Part shown: positions 13,201 to 24,813 of the stretch, in pieces
Position numbering within the stretch: the stretch's first letter is position 1
How the letters are laid out: every line of letters starts with the position of its first letter
Assembly (NCBI GenBank): GCA_963070105.1
Contig: OY718803.1
Span: 1,799,007-1,863,006, forward strand
Reading direction: 5' to 3'
DNA length: 64,000 bases
From: Litomosoides sigmodontis
Taxonomy: Eukaryota > Nematoda > Chromadorea > Rhabditida > Onchocercidae
Translations under genes and position numbers: made by a program
Notes under the pieces: model-generated
Seen by the model: only the letters and a program-made list of their open reading frames with translations
Told to the model about the DNA's origin: nothing
Database searches by the model: none

Positions 13201-15097
13201 ATAAAACTAATCCAATGGCAATGGCATCGTTTCAAAAAAACAGCATTTTCACAAATGTTGCTGAAACTGCTGATGGCGAATACTTCTGGGAAGGATTGGA
13301 GAAAGAAATGAAGGCTTGTTTATAATATTTTGTGGGAAGGGGTTTGTATAAATGTTTTCTGTGATTAGAAAAATCAAAATAAGAGTAATATTATCGTAAC
13401 TGCATCCTAGTTCGTTTCAGAATCCGAATGTTGATATAATCAACTGGCTTGGCAATAAATGGCATATTGGTGATGAAGGTCAAGCTGCACATGCTAATTC
13501 TCGATTTACCTGTCCTGCCAACCAGTGTCCAATTATTCATCCAAAATGGGAAGAACCTGGTGGTGTACCAATTGAGGCATTCGTTTTCGGCGGAAGAAGG
13601 TCGATATAAAATTCTTAGCGAAGTTTGAAAATTTCGGCTTTTGTGTTATTTTATTTCAAACTGGGTAAAATTAAATCTTATGAAAAGAAATTAGGCCCTC
13701 CGGGAAGATTTAAGACATAGTCATTTGTCCATGTGGGCCTTTAATCATTTCGTTTATTGGAGAACTTATGAAAAAATAGAATCAAAAGGGCTTCGTTAAC
13801 ATGTAAAATGTTCTCATGTAAAATACCAGTCACACAGATTGTGGTTGTTACGTGAGATGGAAGTTCCACATTTTTGAATTAATTGTGAGGTTTTGAGTTC
13901 TGATAATAATTAAATATGGGTTCATTTTTGTTTACGAATTGGGTTGAAGATGTTTACGCTTTATAATGCAACACACAGCCTGTTTAAGTCGAACCGCTAA
14001 CAGTTGGGTTTTCTCGCAAAAAGTTTGATAATACTGTAAATTACAGGCCGCACGGTGTGCCACTGGTGTTTGAGTCATTTTCGTGGCAGCATGGAGTTTT
14101 CGTAGGTGCATGCTTGAAGTCTGAAGCAACAGCTGCAGCAGAATTTAAAGATAAAGCAGTGATGCATGATCCGATGGCGATGAGACCTTTTATGGGTTAT
14201 AATTTTGGCAATTATCTTCAACATTGGCTCAGTCTCAATAATGGTATTCATAAGGTTATTATAAAACATCGTTTCCAGGCGTATAGAAGACTGAAAGAAT
14301 TATTACAGCAGAGGCAAATGTCAATTCACAAGCTATTTTTCTTTGCGTTTTTTAGTTTTGCCATACTGGAACATATGATCGTCAAAAATAGATTAAATGC
14401 ATAGGATATCATCTATATCACTTACTGTTCCTGTTTGTCAAAGTTCTTGCTGAAATTTGAAAATTGTTATGCCACTCTAGTTCATTATGTCCTCTTAATC
14501 TACTGTAATTCCCGTAATTATTCGCTTTCAAAATTTTTTTTACAGGTTCCGAAAATTTTCCATGTTAATTGGTTCCGTCGCGATGCTAACGGTAACTTCT
14601 TGTGGCCAGGATTTGGCGAAAATATTCGAGTAATTGATTGGATAATAAGGCGTTTGGATGGTGATGAGTCGATTGGACAAAAAAGTGCAATTGGTATCAT
14701 ACCCAAAGAAAATTCATTGAATCTTGAAGGTCTTCCTGATATAAACATGAAAGAATTATTGAGTATTCCAAAACAGTATTGGGTGGAAGATATTGAGGAG
14801 ACTAAGAAATTTATGCAAGAACAGGTAATTTTGGTGCATTCATATTTCAATCATCGAGGAAATAGACCTTCTCTTCAGTTTTTCACTGGAAATAATAAAA
14901 ATTTATTTTATCCCAAGTCGTAATAGTTTCAGGTCATTAATTGGAAGAGTGATGTGCCGTATTTGTCAATTATTCAAACTTATAAGAGTAATAATTTTAT
15001 TTTGTACTGATCTTCGTTTTTTTAGGTCGGACCGGACTTGCCGCAGGAAATTCGAGCCGAAATGGAAGAACAGTTTAAAAGGATTACGGCGTTATAG
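10201..15097 (+). CDS. pck: Phosphoenolpyruvate carboxykinase (GTP)
   Basis: PEPCK converts oxaloacetate and GTP to phosphoenolpyruvate, CO2 and GDP, reversibly. In parasitic nematodes it can run toward oxaloacetate to feed malate dismutation (established for helminths; direction here unknown). Exons: possible first exon 10201-10377, then 10857-11054, 11246-11405, 11503-11573, 11807-11939, 12274-12468, 12847-12966, 13105-13313, 13421-13599, 14047-14254, 14546-14824, 15026-15097; phases all fit. Visible signatures are [26 protein letters not shown], the P-loop with the reactive Cys [25 protein letters not shown], and [14 protein letters not shown] of the GTP class. The donor after 13313 must be GC (AAG|GCTTGT), because every GT option reads through a stop. 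The start is uncertain: an in-frame ATG at 10815 gives about 621 aa, and the upstream exon gives about 666 aa. The enzyme call is certain; which paralogue it is cannot be told. Confidence 0.95.
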
Positions 15098-16189
15098 TTC
15101 ATCTGCCAAGATTTAGCCTTAAATTTTGTATTCCGTTTGATCTATTTGTCATCGCTCTTTTAGGACAATTCTTTACGTCTAATTTTGAGCACTTTTTAAT
15201 TTTATGTTTGATATAGTTGCATTTTATTCATTACATTTCGTCAAAAACTGATTACGTTAGAACATAGCAATACTTAGCGATTAATTAAATAATTAATTTA
15301 CTTGAAAAGTTAGATGAGATAAAATGAAAAATGAAATGGTTTCTGAATTTGTTTTTGTTGCTGTCTTAAACTTCTAATTTAGGAATCTAAACTCACGAAT
15401 CTCTGGTAGCTGGCCACCGTGTCGGTGACAAAGTATTCCCTTAGGGACCACTTATCCGATTGTTTTCGTTATCCAATAGCTGAGACAATTTTTGATAATT
15501 TCGTTGATTCTAATTTTTCGAAATGCTGGCGTAACCTGGTTCCTTGTTGATTATTTCCTTAGGACGTACGATCCACGACCTGAAAAAAGCAGTCACATAA
15601 TTCTAGTCCTTTTTGCATAATAATAATCCCTGTGCTCTAACATTCTCCATTAGTTACAGTGATAGAGTATATTTTGTATGCAAATGTGACCATAATCGGT
15701 CACATGGATTGCGATCGTAATAAAACGCTCCAAAGTTTTGAAAACGTCATCTGTGATACATCGTTATTTTTCACTGCAAAAAAAAGTGAAAGCAGCACAT
15801 TTCTATTTCTTCATTTATTTCTTCAATAATTTTTGCCACCTTAATTATAGTTAAACAATCAGTATAGCTTCTAGCATTTAACAGTTAATCAATAATGATA
15901 AATTTTTACAAGTTTTTAGCAGAAAAAAACACACACACACGCAATTTTCATCATCATTTCCTCGTAAGCCTGGCTGCATGATACTGTCGAATCCAACAAC
16001 ATTCCCTTAGTTACTATCTTTTCAAAACCATTTCAAAACATGTTGTACAAAAATATTCCAGGAAATGAAAATTCATTCATTAACTTGATTGATTGCAATG
16101 TGAAAATATTATCCATCCTATCAATGCATACAAATCAATTAATTTAAAGTGAAATTGGAAAAAAAAATTCAGGTCTACTTGATGACTAG
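15098..16189. other. 3' regions between convergent PEPCK and nAChR genes
   Basis: The two genes meet tail to tail here. The stretch holds one copy of a dispersed repeat (15564-15728), an AC microsatellite near 15930, and on the minus strand an AATAAA (plus-strand TTTATT near 15814) that could end the receptor mRNA. I see no other gene. Confidence 0.55.
15564..15728 (+). repeat. Dispersed repeat R, copy 1
   Basis: About 165 bp starting at ACGTACGATCCA and ending near ATAAAACGC. It is found again at 23613-23750 in the same orientation and at 24637-24813 inverted. Near its end it holds a perfect 8-bp hairpin (15684-15705, ATGTGACC with GGTCACAT around a 6-base loop). It has no open frame. It may be a small non-autonomous mobile element or a structured RNA gene; the sequence alone does not decide. 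Confidence 0.75.
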
Positions 16190-19100
16190 TTATGCGGTTA
16201 AATGTGGAGCGCTGAGCATTACGGAAAATGTTGATAGTGTAATAAACAATGAGAAACAAATAAGGCATGCACGATCAACGACCATCGCACTGAATTTCCA
16301 ATCATTTCGCAAACGTTCCGATTCCTCCTCTTCCATCATTTGATCACTAATCTGAAAAAGAAAAAGGTGACCTGGTTAACTCATTGAGGTACCACATATG
16401 TGAAAAAATGGACATGTGGATATATCATTTTTACCAAATTAATATCGAGCATAAACAGTTCAATCTAATTTACAGCTTAGTTTAATCTAATTGACAGTTC
16501 AGTCTAATTTACAGCTTAGTTTAATCTAATTGACAGTTTAATCTAATTTACAGCTTAGTTTAATCTAATTGACAGCTTAGTTTAATTGTTTCATTTGATC
16601 GATTGTAGCAACTATCAGTGAAATACGATGAATAAAATTTTGCACTCCAAAGACATTGTTTATGCGATACCTGTTTCAATTTCACGTAAAGTTGATGAAG
16701 CAGTAAAATTTGTGCATCGGAAGCATTTCTATCGGATAGCACTCGTGAAACAAGCGGATTATATTCATCTTCATTTGTCCTACTACTACTTGTTTCTGAT
16801 TCCGTTAGTGCTTTGCCACAGCTGTACGTGGTACCAGGTCGTGACATCATTAGCAACCACGGAAGCCACTCTAACAATATCCGTCGAACCTCAAAATGAA
16901 CCATTCTCTCCTTCCTCTTACATGAATGGATGGAAAGCACTGATCGCTTCGATTACTTCATGATACTAGCTATGAAAATAAAAAGAAAAAGGCAACGTAC
17001 AAGAAAAAAAAAAAAGAAAATGAGAAGAAATACGAGTGGCGTCATGACGTGACTTTCAGGTGTTCGAAAATGCAAATTGAGTACGACAACAGTGAAAACG
17101 ACAGATGCCGACACAACCAACATACAGCATGAAAAAAATACTCCTAAACAATCTGAATTATTCAGAAATAGTAATCAATATGATAAGTAATAAAGTAATC
17201 AATATGATAAGTAACAAAGTATTACTGTGATACTTCAGATGATAGCTAATCCTACATGTCGTCAATCTCTTTTAAATCTCGTTTCTTCAATCTCTTCAAA
17301 TCTCATTTTCCTTTTTCAAAAGAGTAAAATGGTCAAATGGAACCGATTAATGGTACAGCTTCGCTAGTTGCCGGTGTCATTTCTGCAACCATACTGAGAA
17401 AGAAAACGATTGATAGCAAAATTGTAATTTCTGCAAAATAATTTTTTACTTTGCGTGCATCAATTAAATGTTGAAAGTCTTCGCAAGCAATTTAATGAGA
17501 AACGTGAAATACGTTTAAAAACACTGATTGTAACTATCAATCTGCCGGCACTCACTTTAATTACTAAATAGACTGTTCATTGTTCCGTCATTTTTAAGTG
17601 ATAGCTCTAGCACTTACGCAACGATAGTCCTTCTGCAAGTGCTAACGCACTCCGTAGTACGTGATGTGTGCAAATGCTTTGTTTGTTTCATAACGTCTCT
17701 CATCACGTAAATTTCCTCCTACGTCTCATTCTCTCACCTTTCAACACTCCATCAATCAATCTAGATAGCTAATTAAGCTACTCTCGCTCACGATCATATA
17801 TGCATACAGACTACTGGTGGTCATCATTCACGCATTTATACGTTTCCATTCACTTCGGTCGTACGCGCACGTGCCCATCTGATTTGTTGTTGCACAATTT
17901 TTCCACTAATTTCACTATCTCATTGTTAATTACCGCTTGCTCGTACACATTTCAACGATGAAATTGTACGCTTTTCATGGCTGATTGTAAGGATATTTGA
18001 AGTGTCTCTCACTCATCGTTTACTGCTTCCTTAGGAAGTGAGATATTGGAATTGATTGAAATTCTCAATAAAAGTTCAGAATTAAAAGTTGCCATGGATG
18101 TAGAAAGGATGCAAAATAATAGAGAAAGGAAAAAAAAACTTTTCACATCAACCTATTTGGGTAGGCTTTTCCGCCTCTAACACAAACAAACAATGAAAGA
18201 GGACGAAAATGATTTTTGTTGAAAATTTGAAACAGAAATTTTTGAATGAAATCAAACCTAATGTAATCTTTTCGCCAGCATCTGGTGGTAGTGTAAAACC
18301 AAGCATTGTCATCAGTGAGATTAGCAAACTTGGTATGAGCAAATTGAAGCCTTAAAAATGAAAATTATGAAATTTCATTTTTACTACTATACGTGAGACC
18401 AAGTGTAGCTAGCTAGTGCAGTGTAAATGTGAATATTGTTGAAAATTTAGTATTTCAGGTGAATGTGTTCTTCAATCAAATGATCTAATTGAATTGTAAA
18501 ATGCATGCAAAGTGAGAAGAATTTATTCTCTATCGTTTCATATATTAAAATTTAGAATTGAATAAATAAAAAGTGCAGTAGAGCTGAAATGCATCTCCAA
18601 TCAATTAATGGAGTGCAAAAAAAAGAAGGAAGGAGCAAAAATTATTAATTGGCAAGCAAACCGTAGTACAAAGTTCTACGACGGATTTGCAAATAGAATG
18701 TAATTGTTGGGTAAGGCTCTGGACAGCACACAAAACGTTTTACGTTACGTACAGCTGGCGTTGCAATCAAATCCCACTCACCGTTTACCACGTAGTCGCT
18801 AATATCCATTTGATGTGCTTAAATAATGAAAAATGAAAAAAGGAATAGAGGGATGGCAGGCTGCCGATTGTTCATAACGTAAATGAGTAGGGAGAATTAA
18901 AAGCGCAAACAAACTGTTTCTGAAAATACTCATTTATGAAAACTTCTACATTTCCTGTGGAAAAATTTACTCCGTTAAATTCTTCATAATAATTTAATAA
19001 TAATAATAATAATTAATAATAATAATTAATAATAATAATTAATAATAATAATTAATAATAATAATTAATAATAATAATTAATAATAATAATTAATAATAA

Positions 19101-21265
19101 TAATTAATAATAATAATTAATAATAATAATTAATAATAATAATTAATAATAATAATTAATAATAATAATTAATAATAATAATTAATAATAATAATTAATA
19201 ATAATAATTAATAATAATAATTAATAATAATAATTAATAATAATAATTAATAATAATAATTAATAATAATAATTAATAATAATAATTAATAATAATAATT
19301 AATAATAATAATTAATAATAATAATTAATAATAATAATTAATAATAATAATTAATAATAATAATTAATAATAATAATTAATAATAATAATTAATAATAAT
19401 AATTAATAATAATAATTAATAATAATAATTAATAATAATAATTAATAATAATAATTAATAATAATAATTAATAATAATAATTAATAATAATAATTAATAA
19501 TAATAATTAATAATAATAATTAATAATAATAATTAATAATAATAATTAATAATAATAATTAATAATAATAATTAATAATAATAATTAATAATAATAATTA
19601 ATAATAATAATTAATAATAATAATTAATAATAATAATTAATAATAATAATTAATAATATTAATTAATAATAATAATTAATAATAATAATTAATAATAATA
19701 ATTAATAATAATAATTAATAATAATAATTAATAATAATAATTAATAATAATAATTAATAATAATAATTAATAATAATAATTAATAATAATAATTAATAAT
19801 AATAATTAATAATAATAATTAATAATAATAATTAATAATAATAATTAATAATAATAATTAATAATAATAATTAATAATAATAATTAATAATAATAATTAA
19901 TAATAATAATTAATAATAATAATTAATAATAATAATTAATAATAATAATTAATAATAATAATTAATAATAATAATTAATAATAATAATTAATAATAATAA
20001 TTAATATTAATAATTAATAATAATAATAAAACTTGATTACTTGAATTGTTATCATGAGCATCAATTTGCAAATCTAACGCAAAACCATTATGTGTCCATG
20101 AACCAAACTGCAAGCAAAGAGAGAGGCAGAATGAGGGAGAATTAATTAATTAATGTTATGCAAAATAAGTAATAATTAAAGGTGAATCAATTGGTTTCGA
20201 AACGTTATTAAAAATTTAAAATATTTTGAAAATACAAAATTGTTTTCCATTATCAATAAGCAAGTGTGTATTGTGTGACGATTCTTCGCAATCATTCCTA
20301 TGCTAATCATTAGCACAGAATACTTACTTTTAGCCCACAAGTTTGATCATCAAAGGGAAACCAAGTGATGTCCAATTTACAACTAAATTTTAAAATGCCG
20401 GGCGGTATCCAGTTCACCTCACCATTACTATACACTAATAAATTGCTTTTGAAAGTTGAATCAAAGTTGTCACCAGCGCTGCAAAATGGAAAATTTTTCC
20501 AGTAGCACTGAAATTCACGCCATTTTCACCTCACACAAATTACCTCCTCCATCATTTGAAATTTAACACTTTCCATGGGCTGAATGGAGGGAAGAGAGGC
20601 TTGCAAAGAGTGTTAGTACCTGTTATACAGCAATATATCAGGCTTCCATATTCGTGAATTATCACCTGGAAAATGCAAATCCTTGATGCCACCGTATTCT
20701 CGAGGATCCCACTTCAACTTGTAATCTTCCCAAATCTACCAATTGTAATGCAACGCAATTATGGAAACAAAACAACATAAAAACCGTTGAAAAATAAATC
20801 TTAAGAAAAAAATTTTTCTTTTTTAATTTACTTTAAATCGCTCAACACATTTGTAGCAATCTGACGCGAAATGAATAAATGTAAAATTTATCAAATTTTT
20901 TCAAATGCTTTTTTGAAGCAACTTTTTAGGATATATTTTAAATTGTTTTCCCAGCCCGGTCTATTTGATGATTGGAGAAGGGGAAGAAGAAGCGAAATGA
21001 AACTTGCATATCGAATCCACGCATTAATTTGCACCACCTGGTTCTTCTCGTCAACGTCAACAATTTGTTGCAGGAAAAGGCGCATTTTGATCACTAATGG
21101 CGCACTTGAATTACTCACAGGTCGTTCCAGCACATTGTAATTGGTTAGCAAGTCCACGTACAACCGCCTCTCATCAACGCTTCCAGATGCGAAATTCCTC
21201 GTTGCAATTAGCAACAGATAAATAACCAATGACCACGTGAACAACGTGAACATCATATGATGCAT
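16190..21265 (-). CDS. Nicotinic acetylcholine receptor alpha-type subunit (ACR-16-group-like)
   Basis: A Cys-loop ligand-gated cation channel subunit of the plasma membrane, about 481 aa. Exons in transcript order: 21265-21008, 20735-20620, 20478-20328, 20107-20041, 18817-18662, 18350-18258, 17430-17344, 17143-17034, 16916-16671 (start uncertain, 16945 also possible), 16351-16190. It begins with a signal peptide ([20 protein letters not shown]). It then shows [15 protein letters not shown], a 13-residue Cys-loop [15 protein letters not shown], and the vicinal cysteine pair FVCCPEPYP that marks alpha subunits. Membrane segments follow: M1 ([18 protein letters not shown]), M2 after [10 protein letters not shown]3 ([19 protein letters not shown]), an M3-M4 loop with [14 protein letters not shown], and M4 before the stop. 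The first intron uses a GC donor (TAT|GCAAGT). M2 has Glu at the 4' position, formed by a codon split across an intron. The family is certain; the exact C. elegans counterpart is not assigned. Confidence 0.93.
16464..16585. repeat. About 38-bp tandem repeat, three copies, in the last nAChR intron
   Basis: The motif TCTAATTTACAGCTTAGTTT followed by AATCTAATTGACAG recurs three times with small length differences. It lies between the last two receptor exons (16351 and 16671). On the plus strand the copies contain repeated TTTACAG and TTGACAG words, but the gene is on the other strand, so they are not its acceptors. Confidence 0.8.
18993..20029. repeat. 13-bp satellite (TTAATAATAATAA)n, about 80 copies, in an nAChR intron
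   Basis: Just over 1 kb of nearly perfect 13-bp units of only A and T. Only two interior variants are seen, near 19659 and 20004. It fills most of the intron between receptor exons 20041-20107 and 18662-18817 and ends 11 bases from the exon 20041 boundary. Such homogeneity suggests recent expansion or sequence homogenisation; assembly collapse or expansion is also possible. Confidence 0.97.
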
Positions 21266-22481
21266 TGATAGGTGTAGAAGGTTGATTAGTCAATGCCACA
21301 CAGAATAGCCAATGGTCAGTGTGCTATTATCTTGTAATAAAATAAGTTAGAATTATAGGTTGAGCAGATAGTTGCTAGCACTTTTCAGAGAGTAAAAATC
21401 ACAATGAAAATTAGAAGTGGATTGTTGTATTTTGTAAAACATATTATCGAGGCCGGATGAGTAAGCACGGTATGTTGAACAATTTCATTGATGTATGCAA
21501 ACAGTGATCGATGCTAATTGAAGAAGCATATGTCTTGAAGTGGAATTTTGAAGCTTCACTGGTGGTGAAAGCGGTACGACAAGGCGGGAGCGGCTTGTAA
21601 AAATTTGTAGCTTACCGCACATTCAATCAAATTGTTGGATGACAAAAAAAAAGCAATGAAATAAAAATTTTGTTTTAAAAAAAAAAAGAAGACTATGAAA
21701 TTGGAATATTTTTGCAGTTTCGCGCTATAATCAAATTCAACTGGAAATAATCAGAAAATATTCGCATCGTACATTTTCTTTGCTTTTCTCATTTAATAAT
21801 TACATGCAGGAATTTCGTTCAGTGCAATCTGATCTGTTTATTCTCATTGAAATCTTTCCACTATTAACTGTTTTCAAAATTTTGAATTGCACAACACCCT
21901 GTGCATAACATTACTATCATCTGCTATTCACCCCTTTTATTCCCTTTTGAAATTCAAAAATTTCATTATACAAGAGCTGTAAAATAATTCGTTGTGAATT
22001 GCTTTCATTTGGTGTATTAGTGTGCGTGTATTTCAGTGGAATCACAATATAAATTTCAATTTCGAGTAATTTTATTGAAAAAAAAATTGAAAGTCACACT
22101 TTCCCACTGCCTGTGACACGATGGAATGAAAGAAATTTGTAAAAGCATTACAACAATCATTGATGCATAATAGCTGTATCTGAGAGTATCACGTATTTAG
22201 CGCAGCAAAAATGTAAACTAATTAATTAGTGAAAGTTGAATGCTTGTATTTCCGACAACAATAAAAGAAAACATTGAGAGGAGGAGGAGTTGGATATTAA
22301 TTTAAAAAAAAAATGCAACTAGTGTGATTTGAAGTCCTTTACGAAGAATTGAAACACACAAAAAAAAAGAAGGAAAATTTTGAAATATTTCATTCATTGC
22401 TATCAATGATGATTTTGCTCAAACAACAATGAGCAAAAAAAAAAAAAAAAAAGAAAAGGAAGATCAAGTGGAGTGGATAGT
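21266..22481. other. Upstream region of nAChR gene and downstream of zinc-finger gene
   Basis: The promoter of the receptor subunit (transcribed leftward) should lie here, and the 3' end of the zinc-finger gene reaches in from the right. The segment 21944-22080 is repeated at 25521-25661. I recognise no coding exon or specific regulatory element. Confidence 0.5.
21944..22080 (+). repeat. Direct repeat partner 1 flanking the inverted duplication
   Basis: About 140 bp sharing CTTTTGAAATTCAAAAATTT, GAATTGCTTTCATTTGGTGT (with one mismatch) and a final AATTTTATTGAA with 25521-25661, in the same orientation. The two partners bracket the zinc-finger gene and the inverted arms, so together they delimit a segment of about 3.7 kb. 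Confidence 0.75.
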
Positions 22482-23177
22482 TCAGGTCATCACAACATCC
22501 ACCCAACTAAGTTTTGCGGCTGAAATAATTTCCTTTATTAATTTATCTGTGCCTAAGATATCGTCCGCAATCGGCTTCACCATTAAATGGAATATTTCAG
22601 AAGCATACATCGTTCCGCATTGCTGCACAAGGGATTTTCTTCTGTCACATTCATTATATTTCAGTGATCGTGCTCTCACGTACGTCCTTTTCGGTTTCAT
22701 CCGCATTTCTGCACAAACACTTAGATTATCGTATGCGTTACGTTTAGCATTTTCTCTTTTGCTGTGACTTTTTATGTGAATGTTTAGCGTATCCGAACGT
22801 GCGAATAGTTTGTTGCACATTTCACATTTGTAATTTTTTTCAACGCTATGTGTGTTCTGGTGGCGTCGAAGATGGGATGACTGCGTAAAATTTCGATCGC
22901 ATAGGTTACATACGTAGTCTCTTCTACCTTTATGTATCCTTTCATGGACCTTTAGGTAGTCGGGACGCTTGAACTGTTTGCAGCAAATGTTGCACGTGAT
23001 GTTACGAATACTTCTCTTCTTGTAAATTCTATGATGCCGAGAATTTGTAAAATTTTTCACATTTAATTCGCGTTTGAGCGATTCGTCGCATGCTTCTTCA
23101 GTGCCGCCAGCCGCTGTTCGTGCCTCATCGTCACGTATCACTTCCGCATGCGTTCGTACTTCGCCTTCATTTGATAT
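22482..23177 (-). CDS. C2H2 zinc-finger protein, three fingers, 5' end incomplete
   Basis: Probably a nuclear DNA-binding protein. Three tandem C2H2 fingers with the classical C-x2-C-x12-H-x3-H spacing begin at TCNICCKQF, VCNLCDRNF and KCEMCNKLF. Helix stretches are KRPDYLKVH, TQSSHLRRH and ARSDTLNIH. The basic stretch after the fingers (SKRENAKRN) could be a nuclear signal. The C-terminal 70 residues have no known domain. The modelled exon opens at an attttag acceptor just above 23177 in phase 0 with no ATG, so the start lies in an upstream exon that I cannot fix. A 7-codon ATG exon near 23260-23280 is possible but speculative. The gene sits in the left arm of an inverted duplication whose right arm lacks this coding part. 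No specific family is recognised. Confidence 0.75.
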   Translation of the reverse strand: MSNEGEVRTHAEVIRDDEARTAAGGTEEACDESLKRELNVKNFTNSRHHRIYKKRSIRNITCNICCKQFKRPDYLKVHERIHKGRRDYVCNLCDRNFTQSSHLRRHQNTHSVEKNYKCEMCNKLFARSDTLNIHIKSHSKRENAKRNAYDNLSVCAEMRMKPKRTYVRARSLKYNECDRRKSLVQQCGTMYASEIFHLMVKPIADDILGTDKLIKEIISAAKLSWVDVVMT

Positions 23178-23612
23178 CTAAAATTATCCAAAATGATTTG
23201 CTTCCAAAAATTTGCAGAAATTAACAAATAATAATTCTTCGTTATTTCGTTCTCGTGTACGTTCAATGAAATGTAGTACATTGCTTTTTCGTAGTTTCAA
23301 TGAAAAGACTTCGCTAATTTTTACGCCTAGAGCAACGTCTTATTCACGTACCGTTATTTGCGCAACGCACGACTGTAACATGAACACATTGAAGAAATGG
23401 TAGGATAGCAGTGTAACAGAGAGCAGCGATTGCTTCAATTGACGCATTACACTTAGTCTGAAGGATATTTTCAAAAAAAAAAAAAAAATCAAATATCCTG
23501 CAAAATATATAAGTTGAAAGTTTTACAGAACAGTCGACCAACGTGACAACCTAACTAACGTCTATTGCATTAGTAAGTAAGAGCATTCCGTCATTGTTCA
23601 TTCCCATGGAAA

Positions 23613-23750
23613 ACGTACGATCCATGATCTGAATAAAAGTCAGTCACATAATTCTAGTCCTTTTTGCATAATAATGATTCCCTATGCTTTAACAGTTTCT
23701 ATTAGTTACAGTGGTTCGGCTTATTTCGCATGCAAATGCGACCATAACGT
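23613..23750 (+). repeat. Dispersed repeat R, copy 2
   Basis: Same element as at 15564-15728, in the same orientation. It is conserved through the block with CATAATTCTAGTCCTTTTTG and CTATTAGTTACAGTG. The hairpin at its end has decayed, with ATGCGACC no longer facing a complement. It forms the inner end of the left inverted arm. Confidence 0.75.
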
Positions 23751-24636
23751 GCAACGGAAGTGACAACTGTCGCAAAACTCTTTCATCTTAGCAAATATAC
23801 ATAATGCAAATCAGTGCAATATAATATGCAATTGTTATCAAAAAAAGAACAGTGAAACATTATTGTTTAAAAAAAAAGACTTCACCGGTTTGAAGCAATT
23901 AATATTCGAATTAATTGTCATTAAAATCATCGGAATTTTTAAAAAAAATAAGTTTGAATTAATTTATTCGTCCGAAGTTTGTCTGAAATGAAAACGAAAA
24001 CCAATAAGAAAATGAAAATTTTCAAGTAAATGAGTAAAAAGTAAAAAAAAAGAATCATTTCATTTACTTTTGTTTTTGTCCATATAAGTTCTCTCGTCTT
24101 TTTCCTTGTTCATATAAATTCTATCTTTCATGTTATTTCATTTCCTTTTTTAATATTTACTAAAAACAGCTATAACTTTGCTCACTCATTTTGCACGGAT
24201 TATTTCGCTCGATTTAGTGTCAAAGAAAAGTTTGACGACTAAGTTGAATTGCCACGTAACATATTCATTTCCATTTCTATTGTAACTGACAAAATGCAAA
24301 TGCTGCAGTGAATTGAAGTGAAAAGTATTATGCAAAAAAATCAAAAATGGATTTCTCTACCTCAAACAGATCAAATACAATTACGCTGGAATGCACAGGG
24401 ATAATTGATTGTTCCTTGTCTACGCGGTAGATATTTGCTTTGTTAGATTGATCAACACCTAATTACTGTTTCAATTTCTACATTTTGCAGGAAATTAAAA
24501 AAAAAATTTGAGAATACCACAATACGTCATCAAATCACTGGTGTTTACCAGCGTTTCTGCTACCATCATGTATGTCACACAAAGAATGGTACGTAATTAA
24601 ATTATAGAAAATTCGTAATTTCTTTTGAAATGTAAC
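23751..24636. other. Spacer between the inverted arms
   Basis: About 890 bp of AT-rich sequence with short A and T runs. I found no significant open frame or recognisable motif. Confidence 0.5.
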
Positions 24637-24813
24637 GCGTTTTATGACGATCTCAATCAATGTGATCGATTATGATCACATTTGCATACAAAATATACTC
24701 TATCACTGTAACTAATAGAAACTGTTAAAGCATAGGGAATTATTATTATTATGCAAAAAGGATTAGAATTATGCGACTGATTTTTTCAGGTCATGGATCA
24801 TACGTTTCCATTG
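24637..24813 (-). repeat. Dispersed repeat R, copy 3 (inverted)
   Basis: Reverse-complement copy of the element at 15564-15728. Its hairpin (24660-24681, ATGTGATC with GATCACAT) differs from copy 1 by a matched pair of changes that keep the stem intact. It forms the inner end of the right inverted arm. Confidence 0.75.

Larger units (their letters stand above)
22463..23750 (+). repeat. Left arm of an inverted duplication, including the zinc-finger gene
   Basis: Two blocks of this arm reappear in reverse complement to the right: 22463-22562 matches 25127-25216, and 23281-23750 matches 24637-25126. The middle 22563-23280, which encodes nearly all of the zinc-finger exon, has no counterpart in the other arm. 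The arms are separated by about 890 bp of unrelated sequence. Confidence 0.85.
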
